This document shows, in pieces, positions 53,618 to 63,401 of a stretch of 64,000 bases of DNA. The position numbers and the translations under genes are program-made. This DNA comes from Lysobacterales bacterium (GTDB lineage Bacteria > Pseudomonadota > Gammaproteobacteria > Xanthomonadales > BPKI01): positions 1,240,001-1,304,000 of the forward strand of contig BPKI01000001.1 of NCBI GenBank assembly GCA_026005055.1. The letters run 5' to 3'. Below the pieces are notes generated by a model that searched no databases, was not told the DNA's origin, and saw only the letters and a program-made list of their open reading frames with translations. How positions within the stretch are numbered: the stretch's first letter is position 1; each line of letters starts with the position of its first letter.

Positions 53618-54864
53618 GAGCGAGCGATGGCCTGGCGGATGAAATCGCGAACGACGGGATAGACCTGCTCGCGCCAGCGCCGGCCGCTGAAAATGCCGTA
53701 GTGGCCGGCGCCTTCCACGGTGAGATGGGCGGAGCGTGCCTTGGGCACGTTCCGGCACAGCCCATGCGCCGCTTCGCTTTGGCCGAGACCCGAGATGTCA
53801 TCGAGCTGACCCTCGATCGTGAGCAAGGCGGTGTCGCGGATCGCCGCGGGATCGACTCTTTCATCCCCGATCCACCACTCGCCACGAGGGAGCAAATACT
53901 CCTGGAACACCACCCGCACCGTGTCGAGGTAGTACTCGGCGGGCAGGTCGAGTACCGCGTTGTACTCGTCGTAGAAGCGACGGTGGGCCTCGGCGTCCTC
54001 GAGATCGCCGCGGATCAGGTGCTCGTAGAAGTCCCAATGCGAGCGGAAATGTCGGCTCGGGTTCATGGCCACGAAGCCGGCGTGCTGGAGGAATCCCGGA
54101 TAGACCTTGCGCCCGTGGCCAGGATAGCGCTCCGGGACGGTATGGATGAGATTGGCTTCGAACCAGGCCAGAGGGCGGGTGCGGGCGAGATCGTTCACTT
54201 TGGTCGGGCTGCGCCGGGCATCGATCGGTCCGCCCATCAAGATGAGGCTCCTCGGAATCGGTTCGCCGCGCGCGGCCATCAGGCTCACCGCCGCGAGCAC
54301 TGGCACCGTGGGCTGGCAGACGCTGATCACGTGCAGCCGCTCGGCACCGATGAGGCGGATGAAGGCTTCCACGTAGCGAACGTAGTCGTGCAGGTGGAAA
54401 GGCCCTTCAGCAAGCGGGACCATGCGCGCATCCACCCAGTCGGTGATGTAAACCTTGTGTTCGGGAAGCAAGGTGCGCACCGTATCCCGCAGGAGGGTGG
54501 CGTGGTGCCCGGAGAGCGGGGCCACGAGCAGCACGGGCGGATCGTCCTTGAGGTCTTTGATCGTATCGGGATCGTCGCTGAAGCGTTTGAAGCGCAGCAG
54601 GCGGCAGAAGGGTCTTTCCGCCACCACGCACTCGACCACCGGGACGGTGTGGCCGTGGGCGGTGATCTGGCGGATGCCGAACTCCGGCTTCTCGTAGTCC
54701 TTCCCGATGCGGTGCAGGAGCTCGAAGCCGGCTGCCAAGCGCTCCATGCCGGGCCAGCGGGCGAAGGGGTTTCGCGGACTCGTCAGCCAACGGGCGTTGG
54801 CTTCCGCGTAGTGAACGAAAGGCGCGATGAGAGTTCTCAGCGCCTCGTGCGCGTAGTAAAGCAT
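53614..54864 (-). CDS. phaZ: Intracellular polyhydroxyalkanoate depolymerase (PhaZ)
   Basis: 416 residues of the PHB_depo_C family that cleaves stored poly-3-hydroxybutyrate granules. The nucleophile box is VISVCQPTVPVLAAVSLM, with Cys in the place of the usual lipase-box Ser, as in known intracellular depolymerases. The Asp/His region lies in LLTIEGQLDDISGLGQSEAAH and HLTVEGAGHYGIFSGRRWR. The N-terminus (MLYYAHEALRTLIAPFVHYA) is typical. No phaC synthase is in the window. It forms a two-gene unit with the DUF1857 protein. Confidence 0.93.
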   Translation of the reverse strand: MLYYAHEALRTLIAPFVHYAEANARWLTSPRNPFARWPGMERLAAGFELLHRIGKDYEKPEFGIRQITAHGHTVPVVECVVAERPFCRLLRFKRFSDDPDTIKDLKDDPPVLLVAPLSGHHATLLRDTVRTLLPEHKVYITDWVDARMVPLAEGPFHLHDYVRYVEAFIRLIGAERLHVISVCQPTVPVLAAVSLMAARGEPIPRSLILMGGPIDARRSPTKVNDLARTRPLAWFEANLIHTVPERYPGHGRKVYPGFLQHAGFVAMNPSRHFRSHWDFYEHLIRGDLEDAEAHRRFYDEYNAVLDLPAEYYLDTVRVVFQEYLLPRGEWWIGDERVDPAAIRDTALLTIEGQLDDISGLGQSEAAHGLCRNVPKARSAHLTVEGAGHYGIFSGRRWREQVYPVVRDFIRQAIARS

Positions 54865-54934
54865 GCCTGGTCTCGGGCCGACTGCTTCGCTAGCTTAGCG
54901 CCTGTTGAGCCGCGTACGACAAGGGGAGAGGGCG

Positions 54935-57900
54935 ATGAAGCGGCTGCGTGCGATCCTCGCCTGGGTGAGCTGCCTCGGCAGCGGAGCGACGCTCGCCCTG
55001 CCGCCCGGAGAGCCGCTCTTCGAGCGCTTCGGGATCGAGCAGGGCTTGCCTTCCACAGCCGTCAATGCCATCGCGCGCGATCACCAGGGTTTCCTTTGGA
55101 TCGGCACCGCCGACGGGCTCGCCCGCTTCGACGGACTGGGCTTTGAGATCTGGCGAGCGGGTGGGGGTGAGCGCGCGATCCCCGGCAATGAGGTGCAGGC
55201 GCTCGCCGTCGCCAGCGACGGGACGCTGTGGATGGCTTTCGAGGATCGCGGCATCGCCCGCCTCGATCCGAAAGACCTCCGCCTGCAGCACTTCCCGCCG
55301 GGCCGCGACGGGGCACCCCAGAACGACGTCTGGAGCATCCTCGATGATGGCACAGGCGGCGTCTGGCTCGGCACTTGGCAGGAGGGTTTGATCCGCTTCC
55401 ATCCGGAGAAGGGACGTCTCGCCAGCTTTCGCCACGATCCGGAGGATCCCCTCAGTTTGCCCTCCGACATCGTCATCCAGCTCCAGGCCGGGCCGAAGAG
55501 CGCTTTGCTCGCCGCGACCGCCGGCGGACTGGCCCGCCTGAGCGATCCGGATCGCGGTCGTTTCGAGGTCTTGCGCCACCGGAGCGACGACCCCGCGAGT
55601 CTCAGCGCCGATCTGGTGCTCGGGGTTTGGGAGGAGGAGGATGGCTCGCTCTGGATCGGGACCAGCGCGGGACTGGACCGTGACCTCGGCGGTCGCATCC
55701 TTCGCCAGTCCGACCCATCCCATCCGCTCGCCTCCCTGCCGCCGCTGCGGGCACAGGCGATCTTGCGCGCTCGCGACGGCGCTTTGTGGATCGGGGCACA
55801 GGATGGGGTGGTGCGGCTGGCAGGCGATCTCGCGACCCGCTATCGCGGCGCGGAAGAACGCCGTTACGCCTTTCCGTCGGCGGGCGTGTTCCAGATCCTC
55901 GAGGATCACGAGGGTGGTCTGTGGTTCGGCACCCGCGGCGGCGGTCTGGCCCGGCTCAAGCCCAACTGGGCCAACTTCGCGGTCTTCCGCCATCGTCCCG
56001 AAGATCGCTCGAGTCTGCCCGTTCCGGTGGTCAACGCCGTCGCCGAGGACCCGAGCGGCGGGCTCTGGGTGGCGGCAGCCCGAGGAGGGCTATGGCGCCT
56101 CGACACGCGGACCGGTGTTGGCGAGCGAGTGAGCGGGGACGCACCGGAATGGCCCGATTTCGCCCAGCTCGCTTTGGCCGTGGGTACCGATGGCACGGTG
56201 TGGATCGGCTTCCACAACGGGCTCGGACGCTGGAATCCGAAGGAGAAGCGCCTCGAACTCGCCCTGCTCGGCGCTCCGGGCCGGCCGCCCAGGGGAGCAT
56301 ACTCTCTTCTCCTGGCGGGGGAACAGGGAACGGTTTGGGCGGCGGTGTACGGCATCGGACTGTTCCGCGTCTCCGCTGAGTTCGAAGTGCTCGAGGCGGT
56401 GCTGCCCGGCGATGGGCGCGGGCTTCGCGATGCCGACTTCGAACAAATCGCGCGCGGGCCCGAGGGTGCATTGTGGGTCGCCGGCGCGAGTGGTTTGCAT
56501 CGCCTCGGGGAGCAGGGTCGCCACGAACCGCTTTCGTTGATCGAGGGCGAGCGCGTCTTCGCCTTCGACTTCGCCGAGGACGGATCGCTCTGGGCGGCGC
56601 TCGAGGACCGTGTGCTCAGGATCGATCCGGAAGGCCGACGGCAGGCTTTCGGCGAGGAGACGGGTTATCCGAGGCTGCGGGCGGGCTCGCTCTTCGTCGG
56701 CGCCGATCGTAAGGTGTGGATCGCCACTCCGCGCGGGCTGTTCGCCCTCGATCCGGCGCGATCGAGGGCGGAATCGCTCGGCATCGGCGATGGGCTGCCC
56801 ACCCTCGAGCTCTCGCAGCGACCGGGCTTGAAAGCCTCCGATGGCTCGATCTGGATCGGAAGCCAGGATGGCCTGATCGGCTTCGATCCGCGCCGCTTGA
56901 GCCGCCCCTCGGAACCCCCGCCTCTGGTCCTGCGCGAACTGAGTGTGATCCGCGACGGTCGGCGGATCGCGCTGGATCCCCGCGCGGCGCGGCTCGAGGC
57001 GGGCGACCGGGAGCTCTTGGTGCGGGTGCGGGCGCTTTCCTACCTCAACCCTCGGGCCAATCGCTATCGGTTCCGTCTGCTCGGGCTGGACGAGCAGTGG
57101 ATCGAGACGCTGGGTCTCGGCGAGCAGCTCTTCCCGCGCCTTCCGGCGGGCGCCTACCGGCTGGAGATCGGCGCGGAGACGCCCTTCGGCGTGCCGGCCC
57201 GCGAGCTGTTGTCGATCCCGCTCGAGGTGGCCCCGCCGTTCTGGCAGACCTGGACGGCCTGGGCGATCTATGCGCTGGCGCTCGCACTCCTGCTCCTCGG
57301 CATCCACCTCGCATGGAAGCGGCGCGTGGAGCGCCTGCATGCGATCGAGCTCGAACGCCAGCGGCGGATGATGGCCGAGCAGGCGAGCCAGGCGAAGACG
57401 GATTTCCTGGCGATGGTCGGCCACGAGATCCGGACCCCGCTCACCGGCGTGCTCGGCATGGCCGAGCTCCTCGCCCGTCAGCCCATCCCCGAGGAAGGAA
57501 GGCGCTTCGCCGAGGCGATCCGCCGCAGCGGTGAGCTGCTTTTGCGGCTGATCGAGGACTTGCTGGTCTGGTCCCGGCTCGAGCTCGGAAGGCTCGAGAT
57601 CGATGAGCGTCCCTTCGAGCTTCCGGCGCTGCTCGAACATGTCCTCGAGAGCGAATCGCCCCAGGCGCTGCGCAAGGGCTTGCGCCTGGTCCTCGAACTC
57701 GACCCGCGACTGAGCCGCTGGTGGTGCGGCGACCCGCTTCGGATCGAGCAGATCCTGCTCAATCTGGTGCACAACGCCGTCAAATACACGGAGCAGGGCG
57801 GAGTGGAGATCCGCGCTTGGGCGGAAGAGGGTGCGGTCGTGATCGCCGTCAGCGACACCGGTCCCGGGATTTCGGCCGAGGAGCGCGAGCGATTGTTCCG

Positions 57901-58471
57901 GCGCTTCGAGCGGGGCCGCTCGCGCGAGGAGGTGCCCGGTCATGGCTTGGGTCTCGCCATCGCGCGCGAGCTCGCCGAGCGGATGGGGGGATCGATCGAG
58001 CTTCAGAGCGAACCAGGACGCGGTTCGCGGTTCGTCTTGCGCTTGCCGCTGCCCGAAGCGGAGCCGCCCCGCCATGCGCCGCTGCCCGAGCGTGCGGCGA
58101 GCCGTCGGGTCTTGCTGGTCGAGGACGATCCGACGGTGCGACAAACCCTGCTCGCCATGCTCGCATCGCTCGGGGTGGAGGCGGTGGCCGTGCCGAATGC
58201 GCTGCTCGCCCTCGCCGAAGCGGAGAAATGCGATTTCGACCTGGTTTTGATCGACCTCGACCTCCCCGCGGTCGATGGTTTCGAGTGTGCGCGATTGCTG
58301 CGCGAGGCCGCCGCGCGCCGCGGCCGCGCGCCTGCGCGCTTGGTGGCGATCACCGCGCGTCAGGGAGCGGCCGAGGAGGCGGCTTGTTCCGCTGCGGGCC
58401 TGGATGGGCCGCTGCGCAAACCGATGAATCTTTCGCATCTGCGTCGCCTGATCGGCGCGGCGGAACACTGA
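54935..58471 (+). CDS. Giant hybrid sensor kinase: two-component beta-propeller sensor, HisKA, HATPase, REC
   Basis: About 1,178 residues from ATG 54935 (GGAGAGG upstream). After a signal peptide (ILAWVSCLGSGATLA) come Reg_prop propeller repeats to about residue 660, each with a QGFLWIGTADGLARFD-like blade. A Y_Y_Y domain (LSYLNPRANRYRFRLLGLDEQW) follows. One membrane helix (about 770-792, WAIYALALALLLLGIHLAW) leads to HisKA with His830 in FLAMVGHEIRTPL, HATPase_c (NLVHNAVKYTEQGG, DTGPGI, GHGLGLAI) and a C-terminal REC with Asp near 1107 (LIDLDLPAVDG). The pattern fits a periplasmic carbohydrate-type or polymer sensor with in-built phosphorelay. No DNA-binding output is attached. Confidence 0.93.
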   Translation: MKRLRAILAWVSCLGSGATLALPPGEPLFERFGIEQGLPSTAVNAIARDHQGFLWIGTADGLARFDGLGFEIWRAGGGERAIPGNEVQALAVASDGTLWMAFEDRGIARLDPKDLRLQHFPPGRDGAPQNDVWSILDDGTGGVWLGTWQEGLIRFHPEKGRLASFRHDPEDPLSLPSDIVIQLQAGPKSALLAATAGGLARLSDPDRGRFEVLRHRSDDPASLSADLVLGVWEEEDGSLWIGTSAGLDRDLGGRILRQSDPSHPLASLPPLRAQAILRARDGALWIGAQDGVVRLAGDLATRYRGAEERRYAFPSAGVFQILEDHEGGLWFGTRGGGLARLKPNWANFAVFRHRPEDRSSLPVPVVNAVAEDPSGGLWVAAARGGLWRLDTRTGVGERVSGDAPEWPDFAQLALAVGTDGTVWIGFHNGLGRWNPKEKRLELALLGAPGRPPRGAYSLLLAGEQGTVWAAVYGIGLFRVSAEFEVLEAVLPGDGRGLRDADFEQIARGPEGALWVAGASGLHRLGEQGRHEPLSLIEGERVFAFDFAEDGSLWAALEDRVLRIDPEGRRQAFGEETGYPRLRAGSLFVGADRKVWIATPRGLFALDPARSRAESLGIGDGLPTLELSQRPGLKASDGSIWIGSQDGLIGFDPRRLSRPSEPPPLVLRELSVIRDGRRIALDPRAARLEAGDRELLVRVRALSYLNPRANRYRFRLLGLDEQWIETLGLGEQLFPRLPAGAYRLEIGAETPFGVPARELLSIPLEVAPPFWQTWTAWAIYALALALLLLGIHLAWKRRVERLHAIELERQRRMMAEQASQAKTDFLAMVGHEIRTPLTGVLGMAELLARQPIPEEGRRFAEAIRRSGELLLRLIEDLLVWSRLELGRLEIDERPFELPALLEHVLESESPQALRKGLRLVLELDPRLSRWWCGDPLRIEQILLNLVHNAVKYTEQGGVEIRAWAEEGAVVIAVSDTGPGISAEERERLFRRFERGRSREEVPGHGLGLAIARELAERMGGSIELQSEPGRGSRFVLRLPLPEAEPPRHAPLPERAASRRVLLVEDDPTVRQTLLAMLASLGVEAVAVPNALLALAEAEKCDFDLVLIDLDLPAVDGFECARLLREAAARRGRAPARLVAITARQGAAEEAACSAAGLDGPLRKPMNLSHLRRLIGAAEH

Positions 58472-58499
58472 AATCTCGCGACCGTCGGCGAGGGGCGAT

Positions 58500-58505
58500 T
58501 ACAAT
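58500..58505 (+). promoter_or_regulatory. Possible -10 element of the M3 peptidase gene
   Basis: TACAAT, 34 bp before the ATG at 58539, is a good -10 hexamer. The matching -35 region (about 58477-58482) is poor, so the assignment is tentative. Confidence 0.3.
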
Positions 58506-58538
58506 CCCACGTTCATCCCTTCCGTGGAGCCTGCTGCC

Positions 58539-60716
58539 ATGCGTAGCCCTCATCCACTCCCCCTCGCCATGCTCATGGCCCTCGCCTTGGCGGCCTGTGA
58601 GCGTGAGTCCACCGCGCCGGCCCCAGCGGAGCCGGCGAAGGAGGTTGCCTCGGTGTCTCAGCCTTCCCGTTCCGACAATCCTTTGCTCGCTCCGAGTCCG
58701 TTGCCCTACGAGTACCCGCCCTTCGACCGCATCCGCAACGAGCATTTCCGCGAGGGCTTCGAGCGGGGCATGGCCGAACACCGGGAGGAGGTGGCGGCGA
58801 TCGTCGCCAACGAGGATCCGCCCACCTTCGAGAACACCATCGTCGCCCTGGAGCTTTCGGGCGAGACCCTCGGTCGGGTGCAGCGCATCTTCGGCAATCT
58901 CACGAGCGCCCACACCAATCCGGAACTCGAGAAGATCCAGGCCGAATACGCGCCGAAACTCGCCGCGCACATGGACTCGATCCTGCTCGACGGCAAGCTC
59001 TTCGCGCGAATCGACGAGCTCTTCAAGCGGCGCCACGAGCTCGGCCTCGATGCCGAGTCGCTGCGCTTGCTCGAGCGCTATCACCGCGACTTCGTGCGCG
59101 CGGGCGCGAAGCTCACGGATGCCGACAAAGAGAAGCTCAAGGCGATCAACGCCGAACTCGCGGCGCTGCAGACCCGCTTCAGCCAGAACGTGCTCAACGA
59201 GGTCAATGCCTCGGCGGTGGTCTTTGATTCGGCGGAGGAGCTCGAAGGTCTCGAGGCTGCCGAGATCGAGGCTGCGGCGAAGCGCGCCGAGGCCGCCGGT
59301 CATCCCGGAAAGTACCTGATCGCGCTTCAGAACACGACCGGCCAGCCGCCTCTTGCCAAACTCAAGCGGCGCGAGAGCCGTGAGCGCATCCACCAGGCTT
59401 CGGTCGCCCGCGGGAGCCGGGGCGGAGAGTTCGACAACCGCGAAGTGGTGGCGAAGATGGTGGCGCTGCGCGCCGAGCGCGCCGCCCTGCTCGGCTATCC
59501 CAACCACGCGGCCTACGTGCTCGAGACCTCGACGGCGCAGACGCCCGAGGCGGTGGAGTCCATGCTGCGCAAACTGGTACCCGCGGCGGTCGCCAACGCT
59601 CGCCGCGAGGCGGCGGACATCCAGGCGATGATCCGCGCCGAGGGCGGCGATTTCGAGCTCGAGCCCTGGGACTGGAGCTACTACGCCGAGAAGGTCAGGC
59701 AGCAGAAGTATGCTTTCGACGGCGAGGCACTCAGGCCCTATTTCGAGCTCGACAGCGTGCTCGAGAAGGGCGTGTTCTACTCCGCCGAGCGCCTCTTCGG
59801 GATCCGCTTCAAGGAGCGCAAGGACCTTCCCGTCTATCACCCGGACGTGCGCGTCTGGGAGGTCTTCGAGGCCGACGGGCGCCCGCTCGGGATCTTCATC
59901 GGGGATTTCTACGCTCGACCCTCGAAGCGGGGCGGCGCCTGGATGAACGCTTACGTGGCCCAGAGCGGACTGCGCAACCGTCTGGCGGTGGTGGGCAATC
60001 ACCTCAATGTTCCCAAGCCGCCGGAGGGCCAGCCGACCCTGCTCACCTTCGACGAGGTCAACACTCTGTTCCACGAGTTCGGTCACGCCCTGCACGGGCT
60101 GTTCTCGAACGTCCGCTATCCGCTCCTCAGCGGAACTTCGGTGCCGCGCGATTTCGTGGAGTTCCCCTCGCAGGTCTATGAGATGTGGGCCACCTGGCCC
60201 GAGGTGCTGGCGAACTACGCGCGCCATTACCAGACCGGCGAGCCGATCCCGCAGGAACTCATCGACAAGGTCCTGGCGGCGGAGACTTTCAACCAGGGCT
60301 TCGCCACCACCGAGTACCTCGCCGCCTCGGTGACCGATCAGGCCATTCACCGGCTCGGTCCCGGCCAGACGCCTCAGGACGTGATGGCCTTTGAGGCCAA
60401 GACCCTTGCCGAGTGGGGTCTCGATTTCGCCCCGGTTCCGCCGCGCTATCGCTTCCCGTACTTCAGCCACGTCTTCGGAGGGGGCTACTCCGCGGGCTAC
60501 TACAGCTACGTCTGGAGCGAGGTGCTCGATGCCGATGCCGTCGCCTGGTTCCGGGAGAACGGCGGGCTCACGCCGGAGAACGGCCGACGCTTCCGCGACA
60601 CGCTGCTCAGCCGGGGCGGTACCGCCGAGGCGATGGAGCTCTACCGGAACTTCGCCGGTCGGGATCCCGACATCCGCCACCTGCTCAAGCGGCGCGGGCT
60701 CGACGCCGAGAGCTGA
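58539..60716 (+). CDS. M3-family oligopeptidase lipoprotein (Dcp/peptidyl-dipeptidase-like)
   Basis: 725 residues from ATG 58539; GTG 58524 is in frame but would precede the signal peptide. A lipoprotein signal (MRSPHPLPLAMLMALALAAC, lipobox LAAC) puts the enzyme at the membrane facing the periplasm. The thermolysin-like M3 domain has FHEFGHALHGLFS (zinc HExxH) and the third ligand Glu in EFPSQVYEMW, with the C-terminal YFSHVFGGGYSAGYYSYVWSEVLDAD typical of dipeptidyl carboxypeptidases. It cleaves short peptides. It ends 9 bp from the convergent asnB. Confidence 0.93.
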   Translation: MRSPHPLPLAMLMALALAACERESTAPAPAEPAKEVASVSQPSRSDNPLLAPSPLPYEYPPFDRIRNEHFREGFERGMAEHREEVAAIVANEDPPTFENTIVALELSGETLGRVQRIFGNLTSAHTNPELEKIQAEYAPKLAAHMDSILLDGKLFARIDELFKRRHELGLDAESLRLLERYHRDFVRAGAKLTDADKEKLKAINAELAALQTRFSQNVLNEVNASAVVFDSAEELEGLEAAEIEAAAKRAEAAGHPGKYLIALQNTTGQPPLAKLKRRESRERIHQASVARGSRGGEFDNREVVAKMVALRAERAALLGYPNHAAYVLETSTAQTPEAVESMLRKLVPAAVANARREAADIQAMIRAEGGDFELEPWDWSYYAEKVRQQKYAFDGEALRPYFELDSVLEKGVFYSAERLFGIRFKERKDLPVYHPDVRVWEVFEADGRPLGIFIGDFYARPSKRGGAWMNAYVAQSGLRNRLAVVGNHLNVPKPPEGQPTLLTFDEVNTLFHEFGHALHGLFSNVRYPLLSGTSVPRDFVEFPSQVYEMWATWPEVLANYARHYQTGEPIPQELIDKVLAAETFNQGFATTEYLAASVTDQAIHRLGPGQTPQDVMAFEAKTLAEWGLDFAPVPPRYRFPYFSHVFGGGYSAGYYSYVWSEVLDADAVAWFRENGGLTPENGRRFRDTLLSRGGTAEAMELYRNFAGRDPDIRHLLKRRGLDAES

Positions 60717-60725
60717 AGCACTGCC

Positions 60726-62390
60726 TCAAAGGCCGGCGCGGTGCACTTCTCGCACCGCCCGGCCCGAGGGGTCGAGGATCTCGCGCAAGGCGGGATCCCA
60801 CTCGAGCGCGGCAGGCGTGGAGCAGGCGACGGAGGGCCCGCCGGGCACGGTGCGGGCAGCCCATTCCTGCGGGAAGTGGCGAATGAAGAGCTCGCGATAC
60901 AGGTAGGCTTCCTTGGTAGTCGGGGTGTTGTAGGGAAAGCGGAAGCGGGCCGTCTCCATCTGCTCGGCGCTGACCATCCGTTCGGCATAGGCCTTGAGCG
61001 AGTCGATCCAGCGGTAACCCACGCCATCGGAGAACTGTTCCTTTTGGCGCCAGAGGATCGAATCCGGGATCAGGCCGCGAAAGGCCTCCCGCAGGATATG
61101 TTTTTCCATGCGCCCATCGCGGCAGAGCTTGGCGGCGGGATCGATGCTCATCGCCGCGTCGATGAAATGGCGGTCGAGGAAGGGCACGCGCGCCTCCACC
61201 CCCCAAGCGGCCATCGCTTTGTTCGCGCGCAAGCAGTCGTAAAGGTGCAAGAGCTCCAGCTTGCGCACGGTTTCCTCGTGCAGGGCGCGGGCATCGGGTG
61301 CCTTGTGGAAGTAGAGGTATCCGCCGAAGAGTTCATCCGAACCCTCGCCGGAGAGCACCATCTTGATCCCCATGGCGCGAATCCGCCGCGCCATGAGATA
61401 CATCGGCGTGGCCGCGCGCACGGTCGTGACGTCGTAGGTCTCGAGGTGCCAGATCACGTCGGAGAGGGCATCGATGCCCTCCTCGACGGTGAAGCGAAGC
61501 TCGTGGTGGACGGTGTCGAGGTGCCGAGCCACCTCCCGGGCGGCGGCTAGATCGGGCGAACCCTCGAGCCCGACCGCGAAGCTGTGCAGTCGCGGCCACC
61601 AGGCTTCGCTATAACCCTCGTCTTCGATGCGGCGAGCGGCGTACTTGCGGGCGATGGCGGCGACCAGCGAGGAATCGAGACCGCCGGAAATCAGCACGCC
61701 GTAGGGAACGTCGCACATCAGATGGGAGCGCACCGCGCGTTCGAGTGCGTGGCGCAGCGCCTCCGGCTCCGCCGGGCGGCCGGCGACCGCTTCGTAGTCG
61801 CGCCAGCTCGGGTGGTAATAGCGCACCGGCGCGGGATCGCCCCTCCGCCAGTAGTGGCCAGGGGGAAAGATTTGCGCCTCGACGCAGACCTCCGTGAGCC
61901 CCTTGAGCTCGGAGGCGACATGCAGCTGCCCGTGCTGATCGTGGCCGTAGTAGAGGGGGATGATCCCGATCGGGTCGCGTGCGATCAGCCAATCGCCGGT
62001 CTGCGCATCCACGAGGACGAAGGCGAACATACCGGCGAGGTCGTTCAGGAACGTCGCGCCGCGTTCGCGATAGAGCGGCAGGATCACCTCGCAGTCGGAG
62101 CCGGTGCGAAAGGCGTAGCGTCCGGCGTACTGACGACGGAACTGCTGGTGGTTGTAGATCTCGCCGTTGACCGCGAGCACGTGACGCCCATCCGGGCTGA
62201 GCAAAGGCTGAGCGCCATCCTCGACGCCGACGATGGCGAGCCGCTCATGGGCGAGGATGGCGCGCTCGCCCTCCCAGATCCCCGACCAGTCGGGGCCGCG
62301 ATGACGCATTCGCCGCGAGAGTTCGAGGGCGCGCCGGCGCATCGCGGCGCGGTCGAGTCGAAGCTCCAGGAGGGCGAGGATCGAGCACAT
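60726..62390 (-). CDS. asnB: Asparagine synthetase B, glutamine-hydrolysing
   Basis: 554 residues, the length of E. coli AsnB. The N-terminal class-II glutaminase domain starts MCSILALLE (nucleophile Cys2) and has RHRGPDWSG, LAVNGEIYNH and GSDCEVILPLYRE. The synthetase domain has the ATP-binding PYGVLISGGLDSSLVAAIA and MVLSGEGSDELFGGYLYFHKAP, with EARVPFLDRHFIDAAM. It converts aspartate and glutamine to asparagine. It is a monocistronic gene, divergent from the PhnD-like gene. Confidence 0.96.
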   Translation of the reverse strand: MCSILALLELRLDRAAMRRRALELSRRMRHRGPDWSGIWEGERAILAHERLAIVGVEDGAQPLLSPDGRHVLAVNGEIYNHQQFRRQYAGRYAFRTGSDCEVILPLYRERGATFLNDLAGMFAFVLVDAQTGDWLIARDPIGIIPLYYGHDQHGQLHVASELKGLTEVCVEAQIFPPGHYWRRGDPAPVRYYHPSWRDYEAVAGRPAEPEALRHALERAVRSHLMCDVPYGVLISGGLDSSLVAAIARKYAARRIEDEGYSEAWWPRLHSFAVGLEGSPDLAAAREVARHLDTVHHELRFTVEEGIDALSDVIWHLETYDVTTVRAATPMYLMARRIRAMGIKMVLSGEGSDELFGGYLYFHKAPDARALHEETVRKLELLHLYDCLRANKAMAAWGVEARVPFLDRHFIDAAMSIDPAAKLCRDGRMEKHILREAFRGLIPDSILWRQKEQFSDGVGYRWIDSLKAYAERMVSAEQMETARFRFPYNTPTTKEAYLYRELFIRHFPQEWAARTVPGGPSVACSTPAALEWDPALREILDPSGRAVREVHRAGL

Positions 62391-62456
62391 CGGGGCGAGT
62401 GGAAGATGAACGCTGCGATTCTAATTCGCGCGCACGGCGGCTTCACTGTCCCTAGA

Positions 62457-63401
62457 ATGGTCGAAACCCGAGCGGACATCCGCGTGCGCCTTTGCCTCGC
62501 CGCCGTAATCGCACTCTGCGGCCTCTCCGTCGCAGCGGCGCAACCGCGTGGAACGAGCCGCGACCCGAGTATCCTGGTCATCGGTCGGATCAGTGAAGAT
62601 CCGCGAGCCTCCCATCTCTCGCTCAAGCCGCTGCTCGACTACGTCGTCGCGCGCATGGCCGACCTTGGCATCCGCGCGGGCGAGGTGCTGATGGCGCCGA
62701 GCGATGCCGTGATGCGCTCTTATCTTCGGACCGGCCTGGTCGACTGGGTGAGCGAGACCTCGGCGCAGGCGCTGCGGCTGGAGCCCGCCGGGGCCCGGCC
62801 GATCCTGGTCACCGAGCGTCAGGGACGCTCCACCTATCGAACGGTCTTCTTCACTCGCGCGGAAAGCGGGATCCGCTCCCTCGCCGACCTCAGGGGCCGG
62901 CGTCTGGCCGTTCAGCACGAGTTTTCCACCAGCGCCTACGTGGTGCCGCTCGGTTTGTTGCTGGAGGAGGGGCTTAAGCTGGCTCTGCTGCCGTCGCCGC
63001 GCATGCCGGTGCCGGAAGGCATGGTGGGTTACGCCCTGGCACGGAGCGAGCACAACATCGCCATGTGGGTGCACATGGGGCTTGCCGATGCCGGTGCCTT
63101 CAGCGACGTCGACCTCGCCGATCTTCAGCGTTCATCGCCGGGTGTTCACGAGGCCCTCGTGGTCCTGCGCGAGGGCCCGCTCATGCCGCGAGCGCTCGAA
63201 CTCATCCGCGCCGACCTCCGCCCGGAAGTCGCACGCAGGCTCGAGGCGCTGCTCCTCGCGGCCGCCGATGATCCGGAAGCGGCCTCGGCGCTCGCCGCCT
63301 TTGGCGGGGTGACCCGGTTCTACCCTTACGACGATCGTTCCCGAAGGCAACTGGAGGAGCTCCGGCGTCTGCTCGCTCGGGTCAGGGATCTCGAGCGATG
63401 A
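62457..63401 (+). CDS. PhnD-like periplasmic substrate-binding protein (phosphonate-BD family)
   Basis: 314 residues from ATG 62457, with a signal peptide (VRLCLAAVIALCGLSVAAA) and the PhnD-family periplasmic binding fold: VIGRISEDPRASHLSLKPLLDYV, LMAPSDAVMRSYLRTGLVDWVSET, YRTVFFTRAESGIRSLADLRGRRLAV. PhnD proteins bind phosphate, phosphite or phosphonates. No ABC permease or ATPase follows. Instead a membrane sensor overlaps it by ATGA, so it probably acts as a ligand-presenting sensor subunit. TAGAAT (62453-62458) overlaps the ATG; if it is the -10, GTG 62484 would be the real start. Confidence 0.85.
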   Translation: MVETRADIRVRLCLAAVIALCGLSVAAAQPRGTSRDPSILVIGRISEDPRASHLSLKPLLDYVVARMADLGIRAGEVLMAPSDAVMRSYLRTGLVDWVSETSAQALRLEPAGARPILVTERQGRSTYRTVFFTRAESGIRSLADLRGRRLAVQHEFSTSAYVVPLGLLLEEGLKLALLPSPRMPVPEGMVGYALARSEHNIAMWVHMGLADAGAFSDVDLADLQRSSPGVHEALVVLREGPLMPRALELIRADLRPEVARRLEALLLAAADDPEAASALAAFGGVTRFYPYDDRSRRQLEELRRLLARVRDLER

